Positions 54,887 to 64,000 of a stretch of 64,000 bases of DNA are shown here, in pieces. The notes under the pieces were generated by a model that had not been told where the DNA came from, did not search any database, and saw only the letters and a program-made list of their open reading frames with translations. The first letter of the stretch is position 1. Each line of letters starts with the position of its first letter. The stretch lies in NCBI GenBank assembly GCA_023105745.1, contig JALGQZ010000013.1, positions 1,213,501-1,277,500 of the forward strand, given 5' to 3'. The DNA is from Austropuccinia psidii. Lineage: Eukaryota; Basidiomycota; Pucciniomycetes; Pucciniales; Sphaerophragmiaceae. The translations under genes and the position numbers were made by a program.

Positions 54887-55489
54887 TTTATATCAATGTA
54901 AGAGAAAAAAATTAAGAATAAAGTCAAAAATACACACCTTTTTGTGGTTGTTTTGCTTTTTCTGTTTGAAACAAGGTGCCTCGTTTATCAATTTAAACTT
55001 CAATAATTTCTTCATATTCTGCTTCTGAAGATTTTGGACTGATAATATATCTTTTACTTATTGTGTTACCAGCTGCACATTATTTGATTAAACGCACTGG
55101 AGAAAAATTAAAAAATTAAAAGAGAAAAATTATTTTTTATACTTGAAAGATTTTTCAAAAGATTTTTTAAAAGTTTTTATTATTTTATATATGTATAAAA
55201 AAAATTATTCTTTTCAAAAAAATTAAAATTTAACATTTTGATTTTAAAATTAATTTGGAGTAACTCAAAGAATAATTTTATAATTTTTTGGTTGTGAAAA
55301 AGCCACATGTAAAACAATATGAAATTAAACCAAATTCCTCAATGAAAGACATTTTAAAGACAATTTCAAAAATCACAATATTTTAACTTCAAATTGAAAG
55401 AAAAAAATAATTAAATTAATATAATTTAAAACTTAAAAATATATTAATTGAGGGTAAAAGGTGCAAAAAAACATGGCCAGGCCCCCAAA
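54887..55489 (-). promoter_or_regulatory. Leader of element D, with primer-binding region at its LTR side
   Basis: Next to the LTR (55489-55471, minus strand) is TTTGGGGGCCTGGCCATG, the leader motif of A and C with one change. The rest is AT-rich, with no ORF. I did not find a convincing intron as in A and C; the gag ATG here is contiguous. Confidence 0.6.
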
Positions 55490-57415
55490 TGTAATTATAA
55501 GATGTGTCTAGCAAACTGTTGACAATATTACTATTAATCAACAGTACTATGAATTTTCTTATGAAATAAAAGAATAAAAATTATTATAACCATAATTAAA
55601 TAATTAATTAATAAATTATTTCTTTTACTTGTTATACACGACTAGTGATTATAACAGTAACAAGTAATTTTCTACTAGAATCAATTACAAGAAGTATTTA
55701 ATAATAAAACTTCTTTATTAAAATAATAAAATTATTTTAATATATAATTATCTTTTTCAAGAATAATTATGATATATAATTCTTGAAGAAAACAATTACT
55801 AGAGAAAAGCTTTAAGAATTAAGACAAAACACTCACTAATACTCCAAAGAACTTATTAAAGATAATAGTAGAGAAATTCAACAGATAATTGTGTATTTTA
55901 ATGAATCAAAATGGAGTTATAGAAGTATTGAAGCAATATATAGTTGATTTCTATGATTTCACGTCTTTCTGATTAATTTTTGAAAGAATAAAGCACTTAA
56001 GAAAAGATTAACTAATACTTACTTGTGGGTAATAATGGTATAATTGAATAATGTGATGATTTGGGAAAAACAGCAAGAGGAGGCCTCTTTTAAGTCTAAT
56101 ACAGCTCACAGGGGTGTGCCATGAATAAAACTGAAAAATCAGTGAGTGAGAAAACATTAATCCTTTCTGGATTAATGATTGCATCATCTGTTGTCATGTA
56201 AGATTATCATAATTACTTAATGGATGCTTTTACATGACTATCAACCCAAATATGGTAAAGAATAAAAGGACTAACAACTGTAAAAATTCTTTTATTTCAT
56301 AATAAACAATAACTTCTCAATTTCATCAATGTCATTTGAAATTTCAGCACAGAGTGTATTTTCTGTAAATTTTTGAAGATTTAGTGTTTCATGTGGAATC
56401 ATCAAAAATGGACTGTAAGTAAGACTTTTAATTTTACTTATGAAAGTAAAATTATTTTTGGTTTTTATATGAATTATACAGTTCTCAATTGGTCCTGAAA
56501 GTTTCAGAAAGATTTATTAAGAATTGTATTTTTAATGAATTTTTAAAGTTTTTACCTCATTTCTACATAGAATTGCAAATAACACTATATTACTGGTTGC
56601 TATGAGGTAAATCAATGGATAATAGTCCAAAAAGAGTTTCAATTAATCTTTCAGGTTTTATAAATAGAAAATCATCAATAATTGACATGGTTACAGGAGT
56701 CTAAGTTGCTCTTTACCTCCTTGGCATGTCAAAATAGCAGCTTATTTGCTATTTTTCTTATGATTTAATGAGATTTTAACTTGGTAACAAAGTTCCCAAA
56801 AGGATTTAGTATACTACTTTGGAAAAGATCAGCCATGGATCCAAGATTTAGAGCTGTCCACGCCTCAGAGACCTCAGAAGTTGGGTACCCTGGCTCTCTT
56901 TGATATCTTTTGTCCCCCTTGACTATTTTCACATCAAAAATAGAAATTCAGGCTTAAATACTGATATCTACTATGGGTGTACCAGAAGTGTATGTCAAAA
57001 TACCATAATATCAAGTTCCACAAACATTCATAACACTATTCTTAGTGTATGTGTAACATGGGATTTCTCACATTCCCATTATTTTAGTGTGAAATTGATA
57101 AAAACAAAAAATTTCACAATTCTTTTATGTGGTATTAATCCGGTATTGAAGTATTTTCCATATTACCACCTCTTAGATTTAATTTAAGCTTATTCACTCT
57201 ATGGAGTCACCCTAGGTGAATTTTTGTGTAGAATTGAAATCTGGCCTTCAATTCATGGATTTACTTACTCACAAAACATTTATCCATCTTTTCTGAAATA
57301 AAAAACAATGAATTTCTGGTATATGCATGACTTATGGGTTATGCATAGTTCAAAACTTATTTTTAAGGATATTTGTGGCCTATTTGGGTATGTAAAATAT
57401 ACCTCAAGGCTCACA
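55490..57415 (-). repeat. 5' LTR of element D
   Basis: 1926 bp in + orientation from TGTAATTATAAGATG to GGCTCACA. The TSD CTAAC follows at 57416-57420. It is full length, whereas its partner is split by element B. Confidence 0.94.
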
Positions 57416-58163
57416 CTAACTACCCCCAGGAGATTACCAATGGACCTTTGGAGCCAAAGTTTAATCATGGAATAGGCACCTTCAACTCTTGAGGTGAAGC
57501 CCAAACCTAGATTTCAACTGTTGTTGGTCCATTCTGGCACATAATACTACTTTAGAGTAATCTTCAGTTATTTTCCAAAAATTTCAAGACTTGAGGATTT
57601 TTGATTTGCTTTTGAAGCTTCTTCTAATTTTCTTTTAAAAAGAATTTTCATTGAATGAATATATAACCTGAGGAAATTAATGTTAAATTAATTATTTAAA
57701 AACAATAATAAGGATAAAATTTAAAGATAAAGTTATATTAATTGATTTAAAAGGCCCATAAAATTTTAAAAATCAGTTCTATTGATAATTTTCTTCATGA
57801 AATGGGAAGATAAATCTTTATTGCTGTTTTAAATTCATAAAATAACTTTTGAGTCTAGGAAGAGAATCTTAAGAGAATTTTTTAAGTTCAAATCCCTTTC
57901 AATAAGAATTACTGAAGGGGGAGAAATATTTGTTTTGTTGAGGACTTCTTCTATCTATTGATTTAATTCCCAGGTATATGAGGTTTCAATTTCATTCTTC
58001 AGCAATCCCATAAAAAGGTCTTATTGGTTGATCTTAAGCCAACAATATGAAAAAGGGGAATTTTGTACCTATTTATTTTATAAGTGAGAATCACATTATG
58101 AAATTCATGAAGGAGGTTTATGGCAAGGGGGTGAGTGAAAAACAAGGAGGTAATGTGTCCCTC
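57416..58163 (-). pseudogene. MULE transposase: catalytic region, decayed
   Basis: On the minus strand, after the solo LTR, the sequence reads GHITSLFFTHPLAINLLHEF, then ILTYKINRYKIPLFHIVGL and TFLWDC, the conserved start of the MULE DDE domain (usually ...MDCTYKTNRY, where the first Asp lies; here VILTYKTN-like with the Asp lost). A long poorly conserved part follows. Near the left end GFTSRVEGAYSMIKLWLQR is the SRVEG signature of these enzymes. The frame continues as SIGNLLGVV into the piece at 18414 when element D and one TSD copy are removed. Several stops are present. Confidence 0.78.
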
Positions 58164-59584
58164 TGTCAGGCTGGGTATATGATGAAGCTTTTTAACAACT
58201 AGTTACAAGCTTTAACTATGAGTGTGAAGTGGTGAAAATAGTAATAAAAAGGTTCATTTATGATAATAAGGGTTGATAAAAGAATATTCAGGGCTTTACT
58301 ATTGAGAAATAGTGGTGGTGAGAAATGCTGAAAGCCCTGGGTGTGGCTTTACCTGCTGGGTTACAATGATTAAAATTATAATTATACCTGATTATTTTCC
58401 AAGAGTATAGCTTTTTTGAGTGTTTTACTATGTAGGAATTCAAGAGAAGGATGAGGGAACCTTTTCTGGTGGAGAAAAGGTCCCTTTTGATCCTAAAATT
58501 GGGTTAAAAAGGCTTCTAGACATTTCCATGTAGAGGAAGTGAAGATTTTTCACTTCCAAGGACTGGCTTGTGGTTTTCACAAGGCCTGTATAGCCTGTAT
58601 TGGGCTCAGAGGTGGTTTTGAAACCCCATCTGGGCAGTTCTCACCAATACAGGGTGAACATTTTCATCTGGGGACCACATAGCCTGATTCTGATGTGTAT
58701 TACGCGTAGAATGCTGTACAGAACCTGTATGGGACCCCAGTATTGATCAAAATATGTGTTATTGAGGTATAAACAGGATTCTTTGTCTGTTTGACACCTC
58801 ATAATCATAGTTATGGGAGAGTATTCCATATTAAGGCTGTATTGGTCTAACTGTGGGATCTTAAGCTTGAAACTAGCATAACTTTGTCAGTTTTTGAGAT
58901 ATCAATCTCATGGTTTGTTCATTGTTTAGCCCTGGATGTCTTTTACACAATGGTGCCTTCTTTGATATGACTATCATTAATTATGGCAAAGTTATGCCAT
59001 GTACCAGATTCTTTGTACATATATATGTTTTGCTTAAAAACTGTATGGAGCTTGTTTTCCCCATAACTTTGTTTCTAGATGAAATATGGGAAAATTAATG
59101 GCACCATCAGATAGCCCTGATTTTGCTCTTTCCAAAGATACCCTTCTTTAGGTATCTCACACTAAAACTTTAGAAGTTAGATGAGAGGTAAATATTTGAA
59201 TCACCCTTATTTGACCTTATTTTGGTCATAACCTCAGTAATTCTGATGCTAGCTCAATTTGGTTAGTACAATTGTATAGCCCTGACTTAGAGCTTTCTTT
59301 TGAATACCTATTTGATGGGGTTAATCCTCTTCCTCTGGATTTCAGACAACAGGTGAAAAATAAGGTTTATGCTCAGCAACAACTTTGAGCATGAACAACT
59401 TTGTTATTCTTTTTTCTTTACTGGTGGGACTTGTATATTTGTAATGAGGTGAGTTTCCTCTTTATTTTGATATTTTTTAGCTGGCTTGGCTGAGCTCCAT
59501 GTTTTGGTGGTATCTTGGCTCTGCCATTGGTTTATGGTATTTGGCTGTCATGCTTGTGCTCTGGTTTTGAGTCACAGGCTGACA
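58164..59584 (-). repeat. Solo LTR of an A-like gypsy element inside the MULE
   Basis: 1421 bp starting TGTCAGG and ending GGCTGACA, flanked by CCCTC on both sides (58159-58163 and 59585-59589). It is related along its length to the LTR of A in inverse orientation, including the GGAAGTGAA/TTCACTTCC and CAGAGGTGG palindromes. No internal region remains, so it arose by recombination between two LTRs. Confidence 0.9.
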
Positions 59585-59589
59585 CCCTC

Positions 59590-60159
59590 AGCATCCCTTT
59601 CAGAGGACCACACAAATTTTTTCTTCTTCAAGGTTTTCAATAAGACCATCAATTGTCCTTCTGCTTTTCAGTTTTTCTTTTTTGATTTTCTTGAATTGGT
59701 TATAAATTTCTCAAGGAGTTATATTCCTATCAAATTCCTTATAGATTTGTAATTGGGGCTTAAATTTTCCTTTTCATGAGAAATGATTTAAAAATTTAAA
59801 CAATTTGGTATGTTTCTTACTAATTGATTTTTTTTAAAATCAGGATTGGCCATAATATTTTTAGTGGTATGATGTCTGTGTTCAGGATTTGTGACTTGAA
59901 GAGTTAAAGTGGTAATCTTGGAATATTTTGTGGAATAAACTTTAATTGGATATTCAAGCTTTCTTGAATTGACTGTTTTGGAGGAGCTTTTATGAAGATT
60001 TAGGGTCCCAGACCTATCACAACCTATTTCAATTTGGTTGTGGGTCATAATGGACCTCAAGGTTGACACAGAATACCCCTGAGCCCTTGCAACATTATGC
60101 ACATTTTTCCAAGGAAGATCAAGGGTCTGAAATCAACCTTTAGTGGGGGGTTGAAGCAT
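59590..60159 (-). pseudogene. MULE transposase: N-terminal DNA-binding region, decayed
   Basis: Starts at ATG 60159 (MLQPPTKG) with a TGA after eight codons, then VHNVARAQGYSVSTLRSIM and IEIGCDRSGTLNLH, followed by a conserved LTLQVTNPEHRHHTT with a His pair. This is the FAR1/WRKY-like zinc-binding region found at the front of MULE transposases. After a further frame change it reads EIYNQFKKIKKEKLKSRRTIDGL and ends KKFVWSSERDAEG at the solo LTR junction. The next codons, on the other side of the LTR, are GHITSLFF in the same frame. Confidence 0.75.
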
Positions 60160-60732
60160 TATTGAGTGAAAAATATGTCTAAATTTCAAAAAAAAAAGGG
60201 GGGATTGGGGGATTTGGGATGAGGAAAGAACCTTTCAAAATGTGAAAAAGAAGTGATAAAAGGTTTGAAAAATGAAAAGAAGTGGGTAAAAGTGAAATGA
60301 AGTGGTTGAAATGTGGGATTGATAGATGAGGGAAGATAAATAATTGGGATTTTAAAAGCTTGGAAGCAGGTTTTTATGGAAAAAAATGTAGTCTTTTGTG
60401 GACAAAAATAAAAAAACAGTGTGAAAAGCTTTTTCAAAATTTCTTTGGTAATGCTGTTTCTCAAATGAAAAAAATTTTTTGGGGGGGACAATGTGGATTA
60501 TTTGGGTATTTATTCTTTTTTTGGGGGGGCAGGATGTCCAAACAAAACTGAAACAATTGGGTTAGAGGAATTTTGTTGGGAAAAAACCTCTTTTTGGTGG
60601 GTTTTGGGAGGTTTTGACCCAATAAAAGTTCTTTTTTGTGCTTCATTTTTAATCAAAAATGGGCTAAGGGTACCACCCCATATGTGTTTTTACTAGAATT
60701 CTTATGTGGTTTTTTTACCAATAATAATACCC
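60160..60732. repeat. 5' flank and right TIR of the MULE
   Basis: Noncoding, with G- and A-rich runs. The last ~60 bp hold ATATGTGTTTTTACTAG and ATGTGGTTTTTTTACCAAT, inverted copies of the terminal repeat. About six extra bases (TAATAA) lie between ACCAA and the final TACCC compared with the other end. Confidence 0.68.
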
Positions 60733-60741
60733 TTTCAAATA

Positions 60742-60983
60742 ATATATAAATTATAATTTTTCAATTTAAATTTAAGATTAAATATTAATTTTTAAAAAAA
60801 AAAAACAGAAAAATATTATTTCAAAACACTAATAATATGAAAATTATTATTTAAAAATTCATTATTATAAAATTTTTTTTTTTAAAAAAAAGAAAAATTG
60901 AATTCCTTTTAATTCTTTTATCAAAATTTAATTTTCCTACCTACCTACCTCCCTACCTCCCTTTTTCACTCAAAATATATATA

Positions 60984-61014
<31 letters not shown>

Positions 61015-61019
61015 CAAAA

Positions 61020-61050
<31 letters not shown>

Positions 61051-61399
61051 AAAAAACAAAAAAAAACAAAAAAACAAAAAAACAAAAAAATAAAAAAATA
61101 AAATAAAATAAAATAAAATAAAATAATTTTTTTTAACCTTCTTTTTTTTTTTTAATTACTCAATTTTTTTTTAAAAAAAAGGGTATAAGGTAGTTTTTAA
61201 AATTTTTTAAATTATAATAAATAAATAAATAAATTTAATTCAATTCAAGTTAATTTTTTTTTTATTCAAAAAATCATAATAATTATTATTTTTATTTATA
61301 TTATTTTTAAATATTTAAGCTTCATATATAGAGTTAAGAACTTTTTCAATCATTTCAATTGAAAATAAATCAGTCAATGCATCATGGTTAAAACTTCCA
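60742..61399. repeat. Low-complexity AT DNA with poly-A and (AAAAAC)n
   Basis: CTACCTACCTACCTCC repeats (60946-60962) are followed by (TA)n and a long run of A and AAAAAAC/AAAATAAAAT units (60986-61125). No gene. Confidence 0.8.
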
Positions 61400-62098
61400 T
61401 CACTCAAAACTCTACCCCATCCTTATGTACTCATTGATAAAACCAAAAAGCCCCTTTTACCTGTCATCATATATGAAATAACCCCTTTTGATAATTCTTC
61501 TGGCCACTTTCAATTTCTTAAAAACCTCATCATGACATTAATGTTCTTATCCCAAAATCAACAAGAAATTAAAACCAATAAGCAACTCCTAGGTGGCATT
61601 ATGAAAGGTATTCGGTTCTGTCCTGGTTCAGATTCTAGCAAATCTGAAGGTGTGTAATCTTTTTTGCTTATTATTTTGATAATTTCTAAGTAATTACAGA
61701 ATTTTTAGGTGTTTACTCCAGAAAACCAGGTTTAACTCCTCATCAAATTGAAACAGATAATAATAAATGGAAAAAACTTAATCAATATAATGAATTTGTT
61801 TACTAAAGAATCTCCCATTTATTAAAATCAGTAATTAATGGAAGCAGCCAAATTACCAAATTTCAGTCAACTGGAATGGACTTTCTCCAATCAAAAGGAA
61901 GAATCAAAATCATTTACAAATGTCATTGTCACTCAAGATGGATTTTTCAATAATCCACACCAAGATTTAAATGATCTCAATTCCTTGACTTATGGTATAT
62001 TTTCTTTTGTATCAAAAAAAAGATTTCCATCCCCTTTCAACTGTCTTGACCCCCTCTGTACATGTCTTGCACTTCGCCAAATTGAAAATGGAAATTGA
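61400..62098 (+). pseudogene. Tet-like 2OG-Fe(II) oxygenase (rust-type), decayed
   Basis: Exon 1 reads LPHPYVLIDKTKKPLLPVII, then EITPFDNSSGHFQFLKNLIM and GGIMKGIRFCPGSDS. A 59-nt GT-AG intron is predicted at 61650-61708. Exon 2 reads GVYSRKPGLTPHQIETDNNKW and meets a stop at about 61804. In the next frame (61838-62098) come MEAAKLPNFSQLEWTF, SFTNVIVTQDGFFNNPHQD and SLTYGIF. The PHQD element is the H-x-D pair that binds iron in 2-oxoglutarate oxygenases. From memory, rust genomes hold many Tet/JBP-like genes of this layout, often next to transposons. In active members the role would be oxidation of 5-methylcytosine; nothing here can be active. Confidence 0.6.
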
Positions 62099-62447
62099 TT
62101 TTTCAAAAAAAAAACCTAGAATCATGGAAATTCTTTGAAAGACATCAACAATGTTTCATCATACAACAAAACCTCTTCCATAAATTATCAATAATGACAA
62201 AAATAACTCATTTTTGGCTATTCTTTTCAAATAAAACATAAATTATTTAATTTAGGTGACAAATTCTTGAAAATGACCCTCACTTAAATTAATTCAAAAG
62301 TCAATGTGTACTTTGAAAGAAATATTAAAGATTAAAAAAAAGAATTAAAAAAATATTAATTTTAAATAGTTTTATTTTACCAATAAAATCTTCACTCAAT
62401 TTTATACCATTAAATTAATTACATAAATAAATGTTCTTGATGAAATT
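62099..62447. other. AT-rich DNA
   Basis: Nothing I can support between the oxygenase remnant and the C-terminal end of the Harbinger remnant. Confidence 0.5.
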
Positions 62448-63284
62448 CATAATTGCCTATTTCTCCATACCAAATTAATTGGTTTAATTTTTTCACAAAT
62501 ATTTATTACATCTTCCCCAATTTCATTATTGGAAAGATTTTCTGCATGTTGTGGATCATCATCTTCATATAAATCAAATCATTCATCACCAATTTGTTTT
62601 AACATATTATTTAAAATCATGCAAGAATCAACCCAACTAACAAAATATTAAATTTCATGATTATCCCTAATTTGATTTTGCATTTCCCTTAGAGAAAACC
62701 ACCTACCCTTCAAAATCTCAATGTAATGCTTCATTCTGACCCTTTATTTTGTGATAAAGTAATTCAAAGAATGGTTGTCTTGATTCTGTGCTACGACTCC
62801 CTTATATTCTTGAACAACACAAGGAGAGCTTTCATATTATTAATTGGCAATTAAGTATTGATCCTTTTCATAAAACTCCATGAGGTGTTTGTGCTATTTT
62901 CATATGTTGATAGACATTTAAATCATGAAGTGACCCAGTAAAACCAACATGTAGAGTAGTGAACTATTTGTTTATATTTCAAAACAATTATACTAACATA
63001 GAATACCTTAATTTGGAACAATCAGTAAACATTAAAATAAAGAATAAAAATTTAACAGCTTACCTATTTTTGAAATCAAAATAGGCTTTACCATCATTGG
63101 GAGGACATTGTGATAATAGTATGAGACTCCCATCAATAAGCCCAATGCACCCTGGGAATCCTTCTGCTTGAATTACTTGAGACATCTCTCTTTTTTGTTC
63201 TATTGTTGGCCACACAATCGCTTTGTGCTTCAACTTCATTAATATCTGGATCACTCTTTGAGTGTACAACACAATATCCCCATG
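62448..63284 (-). pseudogene. Second Harbinger/PIF-type transposase, decayed and cut
   Basis: Minus strand. 63284-63060 reads HGDIVLYTQRVIQILMKLK, then GFPGCIGLIDGSLILLSQCP, with the first Asp in LIDGS. A predicted 57-nt intron (63063-63007, GTAAGC to AAG) follows. Then come RYSMLV with stops, VGFTGSLHDLNVYQHMKIA (about 62940-62890), VRMKHYIEILKGRWFSLREM (about 62740-62680) and SWVDSCMILNNMLKQIGDE. Where relatives have RNEH, this copy reads RMKH, so the catalytic Glu is Lys. It is a different lineage from the remnant at 12386. The homology stops exactly at the LTR-like start at 63285. Confidence 0.72.
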
Positions 63285-64000
63285 TGTAACAACCACTCAC
63301 CAGGGGTAAGGGTATTCATCAATACACCCACTCAAACACCTCAAATCAGCAGATCCACTATCTGCATCAGCATTCAGTTTCAGCAATCTTCCTTGCTGAA
63401 ACATGCATACAGCTTGGTACTTCAATACAGCCTGTCAACATCTGTACAGGTTGGATTCACCCAATACAGTTTCAATACACCAGCATGAAACTGTTTGATC
63501 ACGCAAATACACCACACCTCTTGTACAGGACCTGTATTGTCCAGACTCAATTCAATCATTCAATCCTCTCATGAAAATTCTTCCTCTGGATCAGGGCTGG
63601 TGATTCTCACATATACCAGCCCCTCTTTCTCCCCCCTGGGGACCTTTCCCCAATTAATTAATTTAGTTATTTATTATTTTATGAATATTCTTATCCTTAT
63701 TTTGGGTATTATATTTATTTAATATTAAGTTAGTCTTTGCATTTCTCTCTTTGCCTGTACAGTATGAGTTGGGTGGCCATATTCTTATTAACCCTTCTCT
63801 TTTCATTCTGACAGGTTGAAACAGTGGACTTGGAATTGTTTGTGGTTGGCTCTTCTATTGTTTACTCTTATTTATTTTGTTGCTGCTTTCTCATATTCTT
63901 TATTTTAGTAATTCATCTCTTGCACTATTAAGTGTATTCCTTCTTACCATATCTCTGAGCCCTCCATAAGTGAGTCCCAGTTTACTGAGTGCCAGGCCCT
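63285..64000. mobile_element. Probable start of another LTR, inserted in the Harbinger remnant
   Basis: TGTAACAACCACTC begins at 63285, precisely where the Harbinger homology ends. The composition changes from AT-rich to C- and T-rich with many CTGTACAGG words. The five bases before it are CCATG. No internal genes, primer site or second LTR are inside the window, so family and orientation are unknown. Confidence 0.45.

Larger units (their letters stand above)
18415..57415 (-). mobile_element. Element D: Ty3/gypsy LTR retrotransposon, host of elements B and C
   Basis: A minus-strand element with TSD CTAAC on both sides (18410-18414 and 57416-57420). Its 5' LTR is on the right (55490-57415). 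Its 3' LTR is on the left but split by element B into 18415-18465 and 36936-38800. Element C is inserted in its gag. Without B, C and their TSD copies it is about 10.3 kb. By eye the two LTRs differ at roughly one site in ten, much more than those of B or C, as expected if D is older. All genes are broken by stops and frameshifts. Confidence 0.93.
16078..60732 (-). mobile_element. Mutator-like DNA transposon (MULE) carrying a 40-kb nest of retrotransposons
   Basis: The left TIR starts GGTTTTGGTAAACACATG at 16078. The inverted right TIR ends at 60732 after an ATGTGGTTTTTTTACCAAT stretch. Both ends are flanked by TTTCAAATA (16069-16077 and 60733-60741), the 9-bp duplication typical of Mutator-like elements. 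The transposase gene runs on the minus strand in pieces (60159-59590, 58163-57416, 18414-16672). Removing element D (with B and C inside it), the solo LTR and one copy of each TSD leaves about 4.2 kb. It is dead: stops and frameshifts occur in every piece. Confidence 0.88.

Noticed and set aside
60986..61125. Poly-A run as the tail of a LINE or processed copy
   Set aside because: No coding sequence or TSD flanks it, and AAAAAC/AAAAT units point to simple-sequence expansion.

Overview
The window looks like nuclear DNA of a rust fungus (Pucciniales, basidiomycete). It is very AT-rich and carries no intact host gene that I can support. Its Ty3/gypsy polyproteins, Mutator-like transposase, Harbinger nucleases and Tet-like oxygenase remnant are of types I associate with rust genomes, Austropuccinia-like ones in particular. 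The species is an inference; the element structures below are read directly from terminal repeats and target-site duplications (TSDs).

Left region (1-16068). A small non-autonomous terminal-inverted-repeat (TIR) element (452-11086, 10-bp TSD ATAAAATAAA) is split by a complete gypsy element A on the + strand (1000-10693, two 1440-bp LTRs, TSD GAAAT). To its right lie AT-rich DNA and a dead Harbinger-type transposase (12386-13380).

Central nest (16069-60741). A Mutator-like element (MULE) of about 4.2 kb, flanked by the 9-bp TSD TTTCAAATA, has been expanded to 44.7 kb by later insertions. Gypsy element D (minus strand, TSD CTAAC) entered the transposase gene. An A-like solo LTR (58164-59584, TSD CCCTC) entered it at a second point. 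Two more gypsy elements then landed in D: B (minus strand, 18,470 bp, TSD ACGG) in one LTR of D, and C (plus strand, 10,234 bp, TSD CAGAG/CAAAG) in its gag. When the insertions are removed on paper, the MULE reading frame continues exactly across both junctions.

Right region (60742-64000). This holds low-complexity DNA, a decayed Tet-like 2OG-Fe(II) oxygenase gene (+), a second decayed Harbinger transposase (-) and what appears to be the start of another LTR that cuts that transposase.

How the genes work. A, C and D are related chromodomain-type gypsy elements with the order gag, protease, RT, RNase H, integrase. They share a leader motif next to the 5' LTR. In A and C a predicted leader intron, once removed, assembles the first ATG across the splice junction, and the gag region is open in two overlapping frames. 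B belongs to a different gypsy lineage: gag plus protease is one reading unit, the intact 1031-aa RT-RNase H-integrase ORF lies about 6.8 kb away, and the gap holds a duplicated unknown protein domain and a spacer with about 17 copies of a small hairpin whose paired bases covary. The least familiar features are the B spacer, the split start codon, the double-frame gag and the MULE with an OTU-like protease domain.
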